A stretch of DNA of 64,000 nt from Haliclona indistincta (taxonomy: Eukaryota; Porifera; Demospongiae; Haplosclerida; Chalinidae): contig OZ024783.1 in the NCBI GenBank assembly GCA_964017065.1, forward strand, positions 3,865,816-3,929,815, written 5' to 3'. Of this stretch, positions 47,255-64,000 are shown piece after piece. Made by a program: the position numbers and the translations under genes. The notes under the pieces were generated by a model. The model was not told where the DNA came from and did no database searches. It saw nothing but the letters and a program-made list of their open reading frames with translations. Every line of letters begins with the position of its first letter. Positions within the stretch are counted from its first letter, which is position 1.

Positions 47255-47956
47255 ATGAGCTACTTGAAAACGGCATCGCGCAGTCTCTGTCGCTCCTCTC
47301 GGCTCCGCTTCTTTCCTAGATCTAGAGACGCTACAGAACGTCTCAGAAGATCAGCCCCACCGAGTAGGCGGTGCTTTGCTAACAAGGCAGGTGCTCTTCA
47401 AGAAGGACCCGGATTGAAAGAGTTCATAGCAACTCCTGAAGCTACAAAAAGTGAAATAGAAGAAGAGGATGTCAGTGTACCGTATCTTGCTCGAGAAGAT
47501 ACCTTTGGGCACAACAGAAAGGGTGAATATATTTCCGATTTCAAATATTTGTGTCATTTCTTGTTTTTTCTTACTAGTGTATTTTGAGAGGTATGGCTGT
47601 CAGATGAATGTGAGTGATACTGATATAGCCTGGACGGTGCTGAAGAATGCTGGATTTCAGAAAACAGACACAATTAAAGAAGTGAGACGAGAATTCAGAT
47701 ACATGTATTCTCTCACACGCACACACATCTTGATCACCCTTCCACTCATTCACCCACTCACTCACCTATTCACTTACTTAATCATTCACTCTCTCTCTCC
47801 CAATCATTCACTCTCTCTCTCCCAATCACTCACTCACCTACCCACTCACTCACTCAATCTCTCTCTCTCTCCCATTCATTCACTCACCTACCCACTCAGT
47901 TACTCACTCACTCTCTCTCCCGTTCATTCACCTAGCTACTCACTTACTCATTCATT

Positions 47957-48039
<83 letters not shown>

Positions 48040-51000
48040 TCACTCACTTACTCTTTACACACCATTCTTTCACTCTCACTATCCCACTCACTGACAGGCT
48101 GATATTATCCTCGTGGTAACCTGTGCTATCAGGGAGCATGCTGAGAGCAAGGTGTGGTCTCGTCTCGACTACTATCGTAGTATCAAGCTGAAGAGGACCT
48201 CAACAAAACCTCCGCTTAAGATAGGAGTACTAGGTGAGTTTAAAAGACTGCGTCTTAATGCTAGTCTAAAAAGAGTACTGAAAATTATGAATATCTGTGT
48301 CAAAAAATAGGAGAGCTGAATTTGCCTAATTTTGTACAAAAATAATTTTGTATAGTGCCTTGGATTGGAAAGTCTCAGTTCAATTCAAGTAATTTTGTGC
48401 TGATTATCAAAAATAATTTTGTATAGTGCCTTGGTCTCAGTTCATTTTATTATTCTTTACTGCAAGTGAGACTTTGCTTTGTTTTGCTTAGGGTGCATGG
48501 CTGAGAGATTGAAGGAGAAATTGTTGGAGACTGACAAAATGGTGGATCTTGTAGCTGGACCTGGTTAGCTAACAATCGTACTCTTCATTCCATCATCCTC
48601 GTTCTCGTTCTGCTGCTGCACAGACTCGTACCGGGACCTTCCCCGAATGCTGTCTACCACTGAATCAGGACAGACTGCTGGTTAGCTCACTTAATAACTA
48701 CAGGATATTAAAATTATCTTCACGAACTTCTATTTCCCTAGTCAATGTCCTTTTGTCATTGGACGAAACATACGCCGATATCACGCCTGTTCGTGTCAAT
48801 GCTAATTCACCTACTGCTTTCGTGTAAGTGTTTTAACCCTTATCTCACTAGTGTTGTCATGGTAACTGATTTTTTTTAACCCTTTCAGGTCCATAATGAG
48901 AGGTTGTGATAACATGTGTAGTTTTTGTATCGTGCCGTTCACGAGAGGTCGAGAGCGAAGCCGACCAATCAGATCAATCCTAGATGAAGTGAAAATGCTT
49001 TCAAATGAGGTGCATGCAGTAAATAGTCTATGCTTCACTATGCATGCTTCTGCTAGGGAGTAAAAGAGGTCACCCTTCTTGGTCAGAATGTTAACAGCTA
49101 TCGAGACATCAGTTCCACCACTATCCCTTTCACTCACTCATCCACCACTCTTCTCTCTCCCGGCTTCTCCTCCATCTACCACAGCAAGGATGGTGGGAGG
49201 CGATTCGCTGACCTGCTTGACAAAGTAGCACAAGTGAGCAAGCGAAAGTACAAGCTTGATATGACCTTTGACCTCTGCAGGTTGACCCCGAAATGAGAAT
49301 TCGGTTCACATCGCCTCATCCCAAAGATTTCCCAGATGAAGTATTTATTACATATTTTTTATTTCATTTTTCATCCTGTTTTCGTTGTGTAGCTTTTACA
49401 AGTTATGAGGGACCGGCACAACTTGTGCAAACATGTTCATCTTCCAGCACAGACTGGTAGCTCAAGAATGTTGAAACTGATGAGAAGAGGGTGAGACAAT
49501 GATGGGTGCCTGGTCTTATACTGGGGAGCACTCACTGACAACTAGAGGTTTAGGAGGACAGTACTGGGTACATACATGTACACTAAGTTTTTAAATGCAT
49601 AAAGCGGCTGTGATGCTCGCCAGAGTTGATACTGTTTGTCATGGGGGTTTGCTGCAGTTGGTCATTCAATTTAACACTCACAATTTTTATTTACGTGACA
49701 TACAGTAACATCATTGTTATAATACCAATAATATAACATTAATTATGACGTTCTGTCAGATTTTAGTTAACTACGAAAGTTCATAAGTAAATACTTTTTG
49801 TTAAAGTATTTGTTGATCTGAAGATCACCATCTAATCATTTATGTTTTGGGCACTTACTCACCATGTTACCATGAGTCGTACATGCCAAAAACCAACACT
49901 CAGGAGAATCTGGATCTTCACACTTGTATCTTCTAGTTTCTTTACACGTGCACTTTGTACACCAGTGATCAACGTTTTTTTTTAGTAATTCTCCCACTTT
50001 TTTTTTTTCTGTTCCATCTAAACCATCATAGTGTTGTCTGCAGAAATGTGTAGATTCTGTTCCATATTCGTACTCATCAACTGTTTTTCCATAGTAGACA
50101 CACTTATTCCTAGAATAATAGTATTTTTAGCACTTAATAGGTGACAAAACAGATCTCTAGCGACATTTCCAGTGTTCTGATGCCACCAAGATCGTTCCCA
50201 AAATATGAATTAAAGTCAAATTTGGGACCACAAAATTTAGAGCTTTATGGCGATTACATAATACTTAGATAATTTTGGACGGCATGTATTTTCGGATGGT
50301 TTTTGTATAAGTTAAAACAGCGAAGCCGACGTGCGTGGTGGCAGCTTGTAGCCACTGAGTAGTAACCTAGAGTTTGTAGTAACTGGATTTATGGCATACG
50401 ATTTCTCTGGACCTGCGCTGCTCTCCTGTAGTAAAATTCTAACCTATCAGCTTCTAGGCAGTCAACTGTGGACAGCTTTGCCTTTGGAGAAGTCCAGATC
50501 GCCAGCAACGGTAAACAAAGTAAGCAAACCGCGCCATAACTCTAGAACAAAGCTTTGCATTGAATCACAACCGAGATAATATCGAGTTCTACCTGCATTG
50601 CAAGTTTCAGAGCTTACCTTCCGACGTGCGCCGCAAAAATGGTGTAACAGACAGAACGCAAGGGGTGGTCACTCTAATTGGTCCTGTACTCACATCTGCG
50701 ACTGTAGTCAAAATGGTCAAGACAGAAATAAAGGAATGGTCAAGCGGTCAAGGCTCGCTGGATCCGCTCTAGTCAACGGTCATGACGTGCCCAAGCTAGC
50801 TAATTACCAGGGGCTTACTCGTTACCACTGGTCAACGCGGTAAAATCGGTGCGGTCAACGGTCAAGGCTCGATTTTGGCCGGTCAAAATTCTTGACTGCG
50901 GTCGCAGATGTGAGTACAGGACCAATTGGAGTGACCACCCCTTGGAACGACAGACAGACAACGCAATTACAGTATGCCTCGTGGCTCCGCCCACCTGGGC

Positions 51001-54000
51001 ATAATGACTGACTGACACACAAACGAACTACTGTATGCCTCGTGGCTCTGCCCACTGAGGCATGATGAAGCGCTGCTGCATTGTTGCTGTGAGGACAGAA
51101 ACGATCGTCCGATGATTCATACTTTCGAACACGTCACTTGAAGGCGAATTCCAGCGTAGTCGTAGAAGCGGCAGAGCAGTTGCAGTCTCATTCAGTGGCA
51201 ACTAGTTGCAATCAAACACAATACATGATATAATGCTATAATGTACTCACTGAGATGTTACAGTATCAGAGTTTACTATTTTGAATAATAACTCAACTGA
51301 CTGTACACTAAAAACACACTTAATATAAAGACCATTGCAGATGCTAAACAGGTGGTCCATTACCAACACTTGCTATAGATACAGCAGGTACAATGATTGT
51401 AGTTACAATGATCATATTGTGTACAATGATTAACACAATAGTAGCTACTTACGTATAAAATTCGGTATTGCCTATGCTTGGATCACCATTTATTTGAGAC
51501 ATAACTTTGACAGAGCTGTTTCTGGGAGTTGTTTTTGTTTCTAGAAAGTGTTTAGCTTGTTTCGCCCATCTTATACTGTCTTGGCTTTGCCCATATTCAC
51601 TTTGTGAATATGATTAGTGTAGTATCATGACTTGGTTTCACCCATCTTATGATTAGTACAGTATAGTATACTCTCTTGGGAATAAAACTCTCTTGGTTTC
51701 GCCCATCATATGATTAGTGTAGTATCATGACTTGGTTTCGCCCACCTTGTGAAGACTTGGTTTCGCCCACCTTGTGAAGACTTGATTTCGCCCACCTTGT
51801 GAAGACTTGGTTTCGCCCACCTTGTGAAGACTTGGTTTCGCCCACCTTGTGAAGACTTGGTTTCGCCCACCTTGTGAAGACTTGGTTTCGCCCACCTTGT
51901 GAATGTAGTATATACTTGCTTGAGTTACATGTATCTATTTTTGGTGTTCTATTTTTAGTATTGCAGTCATGTCTTGTACATGTACTATATAAGTTGCAAC
52001 AAGTCAAAATCATAATGACCAATCTAACACACGGTAATTGAATACACTGTCTAGAAGTGAGTTTGTAGTCAACATCATTTCTTTTGTTTTTCCTTGCTAT
52101 GCAAGAACTTTGAAAAACCATTGTCTGGCCCCTCTTTTTATGCAAAACTTACCTATTTGCTAAGGAATCTATTGTTATTTTGTGACCAGATCTGTCCTCT
52201 TTTCATGCAAAACAGACTTTTTACTAAGCACAATTATTTATTTTGTGACCAGATTTGTGCTTATTCACACTTATGCACTACTGCGCTAAAGTGCAGTTCT
52301 TCTAATTCTCTTTCTCCCTATAGTCACACAAGAGATGCTTATCTTCAGTTGGTGGACACTATTCGATCCACTCTACCAGGTGAGTATGCAGCTGCTGATA
52401 CTCAAGCAAGCCAATGCTAATTAATACACTAATTGATACTTGCTTGAGTAATTGGAACATGCTAACACACTAGTTGGGACTCCTAGACTAGGAGACCAGC
52501 ATTTGAGGTTAAATCATAATCACAAACACCTCTATCTCTCTTTCCCTCCCTCTCTCTACCTCTCCTCCCCGCTCTCTCCCTCCCCCTTTCCTCTCTCTCC
52601 CCTCCCTCCCTTCCTCTCTCTCTCTCCCTCCCTCCCTTCCTTCCTCCCTCTCTCTCTCTCTCCCTCCCTCCCTCCCTCCCTCCCTTCCTTCCTTCCTTCC
52701 TTCCTTCCTTCCTCTCTCTCTCTCCCTCCCTCTCTCCCTCTCTTCCCCCTCTCTCTCCTTCCTTCCTCTCTCTCCAGGGGTTGCTATCAGTGGTGACTTC
52801 ATTGTTGGGTTCTGTGGTGAGCAGGAAGAAGATCATCAGCTCACTCTCTCACTAATGTCAGCTGTCCAGTATGACATGGCGTACATGTTTGCCTACAGCA
52901 TGAGAAAGGTATATACAGCCACAAGGAGTAGCCCACACCAACACCCCAGATGAAAATTCTTCTTAACCACCAACTTTACTCATGAAGAACTTTACATTAT
53001 GCTATTTACTGATGTGGTCCAGTGTTTCCTTGACAAAAGGACTACAGTGGTACACCTCTTAGAGGACACCCCTCATCCCTCTATAAAGGACACTTACTGA
53101 ATCCCAAATATAACCCACATAATGTATAATAAACCCCTGATCAGAGGACACCCTCTCTATAATGGACAATTTTTGTTGGTCCCAATGGTGTCCGCCTTAG
53201 AGAGGTTCCACTGTACTACTTGTGCCTGTAGCTTGTTTCAACTTTCGAGTCTCAACTGAAAGATACAATGCCCAAACTTGGTTTCTTAGTCACTCATATG
53301 TACATGGTATTGTTTCGCTTGAATTAACGCTGGCGTTACAATAAATATCAAAGTATTGCAAAACATTGCTCACAAAGTAGTGCAAAATGGCGCCTATGAA
53401 CCAAATGGTCACCAGTTTGAATCACAGTTGCGAAGTTTGAAACATAGCTATCCATGAAATAATAATTATGCCCGGATGTCACTTAGAGTATTATGGTAAA
53501 GTGATGAGTTGGTAGTACATGTATTCTTACTTTATATTAATTTTATCATTGTTTTGTCTCAGAAAACTCATGCGTACCATCGCATGAAGGATGATGTACC
53601 AGAGGAAGTGAAGAAGAGGAGACTGTGTGAGCTAACGGACTTGTTCTACTCACAAGTAGCTCTCACTAACAAGCGATGGATCGGCACTACACAGCTGGTC
53701 ATGGTCAAGGGGGTAAGGCAGTGTGGGCGGGGCCTGTGTATAATCTATACAAAAATTCGGAGAAATCAACATCCTGCTATTGTTCTCGTAATCTCCATCA
53801 TGATACAATCTAAAGGCGTAGATGGTTTTGCTGCAACAGAACCAGTTTTCAATTTTAGCTTATTCAAGTAGCTAAGTGTGATTTTGGTTGAAAATAAGAG
53901 AATAAAAAATAGCGTGGTTGGTTTTGCTGTAAGCCTGTAACACAAGCAGTTTTTGATTATAGCTTATTCAATTAGCTAAGGTGGTTGAAAATAACGTCTC

Positions 54001-54468
54001 TCAGTTTCTTAAAAAGAAAGCCACTATAACTATTCTTTGCATATGGTTTTTCAGTACATTTTTAAAAATTAATATTACTATTTTTTTTATTACACCTCAT
54101 TGTCTTCTTATCACAGACAAGCAAGAAATCTAGTGAAGAATTGGTTGGTCTGACTGACTCTAACATCAAGTGCGTATTTCCTGACAAGCCTGTTCCTCAA
54201 AACCAGTTTGACGACCCTTCATTAACCCTTGATCAATCACCACTGGCATCCATCACTCCAGGAGACTATATAGCAGTCAGGGTAAGAGAAATCCATTATA
54301 AAAACTGTGTTGACCTTTGACCTTTCTGTCAAGGTGACCAGCAATTCATCGCTGACGCTCAGAGGTGAACCCGTTTGCAAAACCAGTCTGGCCGGTTTCC
54401 ACAGATACCTCGAAATGACTAACAGTTCGCAAACACCGCTTGAACATGACTCCAAAAATAGTTATTGA
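47255..54468 (+). CDS. CDK5RAP1: CDK5RAP1-type mitochondrial tRNA methylthiotransferase
   Basis: Fifteen exons: 47255-47522, 47578-47681, 48098-48233, 48492-48563, 48624-48680, 48742-48823, 48889-49009, 49057-49233, 49281-49340, 49393-49490, 52324-52379, 52778-52908, 53563-53712, 54117-54281, 54334-54468. All phases agree; 603 aa (human about 600). An Arg/Ser-rich N-terminus ([19 protein letters not shown]) suits mitochondrial import. The MTTase domain has Cys in [20 protein letters not shown] and GCMAERL for one 4Fe-4S cluster. The radical SAM motif is [20 protein letters not shown] (C-x3-C-x2-C). Then [23 protein letters not shown] and a TRAM-like end. The family converts i6A37 to ms2i6A37 in mitochondrial tRNAs. 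Intron 10 is 2.8 kb and full of repeats. Confidence 0.96.
47705..48090. repeat. (CTCA)n/(CT)n pyrimidine repeat in CDK5RAP1 intron 2
   Basis: About 385 bp made of cactcact and ctct runs, ending just before the acceptor of exon 3. It fills nearly the whole intron. The sense strand is pyrimidine. Confidence 0.95.
49491..50640. other. CDK5RAP1 intron 10, first part, nothing recognised
   Basis: AT-rich unique sequence with no exon-like stretch that could add to CDK5RAP1, whose exons 10 and 11 join in phase without it. Confidence 0.6.
50641..50960. mobile_element. Inverted-repeat element in CDK5RAP1 intron 10
   Basis: Left arm aaggggtggtcactctaatt + ggtcctgtactcacatctgc pairs with right arm gcagatgtgagtacaggacc + aattggagtgaccacccctt. 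The inside is rich in ggtcaa. There is no coding content. A short tail after the right arm (cgacagacagac) also resembles the left flank (acagacagaacg). Confidence 0.8.
51560..51905. repeat. 25-bp tandem repeat, about seven good copies from 51729
   Basis: The unit is gacttggtttcgcccacctt + gtgaa, nearly identical in seven copies; decayed copies extend left to about 51560. Intronic. The minus strand reads through as [18 protein letters not shown] text because of the repeat, not because it is coding. Confidence 0.95.
52535..52777. repeat. (CT)n/(CCTT)n pyrimidine repeat before CDK5RAP1 exon 12
   Basis: About 240 bp of ctct, ccct and cctt runs directly joined to the acceptor ctctctccag of exon 12. 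Confidence 0.95.
53040..53215. repeat. Interspersed repeat, copy 2 (first at 6040-6185)
   Basis: It carries the same series as copy 1 (ggacacccctcatccctcta, aggacaccctctctataatg) and extends to gagaggttccactgta. Related ggacacc/ttccactgta text is at 61866-62056. It lies in CDK5RAP1 intron 12. Confidence 0.75.
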
Positions 54469-54717
54469 AATAGATAATAGTTAATTTTATTAAGTCAAGT
54501 GTAATCAATGGAGATATTGAAGGAGCAGCCCTCTTACTAGTTATGATAATTATTAAACCACACCTCCTAAAGCAAAAATAATTAAAGTGTGCATGCGTGA
54601 ATAAAACAGACAACGAATAATAATGAGATGATACTGAGAGAGATTAGTTGCCCTTGCAACATAATGATTAGTTTGAAGAAAAAAATTTAGCTCTAAAATG
54701 GAAAACTATCGTCATAT
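54469..54717. other. Convergent 3' region, CDK5RAP1 and ROS1-like gene
   Basis: The stop codons of two convergent genes are 249 bp apart. AT-rich; both 3' UTRs and polyadenylation sites must lie here, perhaps overlapping. gaataaaac near 54599 could serve as a plus-strand polyadenylation signal. Confidence 0.6.

Positions 54718-64000
<9,283 letters not shown>

Noticed and set aside
47469..48119. Alternative long plus-strand protein in CDK5RAP1
   Set aside because: It reads from exon 1 in the wrong frame through exon 2 and the (CTCA)n intron.

Overview
The window is metazoan nuclear DNA. It has spliced genes with short GT-AG introns, two receptor tyrosine kinase genes, a U6 snRNA gene, and AT-rich intergenic DNA full of (GA)n/(GAGT)n microsatellites and small inverted-repeat elements. 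Compact genes, very divergent animal-type receptors and many RING/TRAF-like genes suggest a demosponge (Amphimedon-like). That is an inference; no taxonomic marker was searched.

Layout. (1) 1-13703, minus: a RYK-like receptor with a signal peptide, WIF domain, Ser/Thr-rich stalk, two FN3 domains, a transmembrane segment and a kinase N-lobe; its C-lobe lies beyond base 1. (2) 14102-16696, plus: DNAJC8, divergent from the receptor across about 400 bp. (3) 16.9-19.2 kb: retroelement remnant, foldback element and a duplicated DNAJC8 3' end. (4) 19.4-47.1 kb: an accessory block with six RING + TRAF-zinc-finger genes (plus strand at 19439, 24302, 31823; minus strand starting at 39745, 41566, 43963), each with a different C-terminus (A20-type finger, tail anchor, acidic/Ser-Thr tail, FG repeats, Pro-rich tail, A20-finger fusion). 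Four copies of a seven-transmembrane receptor, two of them frameshifted, sit among them. RPS5 and a U6 gene interrupt the block. It ends with an OTU deubiquitinase of the A20/Cezanne family (44261-47110) that shares its zinc fingers and its tail with the neighbouring RING fusion. (5) 47255-54468, plus: CDK5RAP1 (mitochondrial tRNA methylthiotransferase), head-to-head with the OTU gene. (6) 54718-64000, minus: a ROS1/sevenless-like receptor tyrosine kinase with complete kinase, transmembrane, FN3 and propeller-type exons; its 5' end lies beyond base 64000.

How the parts relate. DNAJC8, RPS5, U6 and CDK5RAP1 are housekeeping. The accessory block pairs candidate ubiquitin ligases with a deubiquitinase built from the same zinc-finger modules, which suggests a locally evolved ubiquitin-signalling family. 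In all six RING domains the canonical histidine ligand is replaced (CCGAKYC/CCGAKFC). For most spliced genes, exon phases were checked across every junction by hand and agree; the unresolved junctions are stated.
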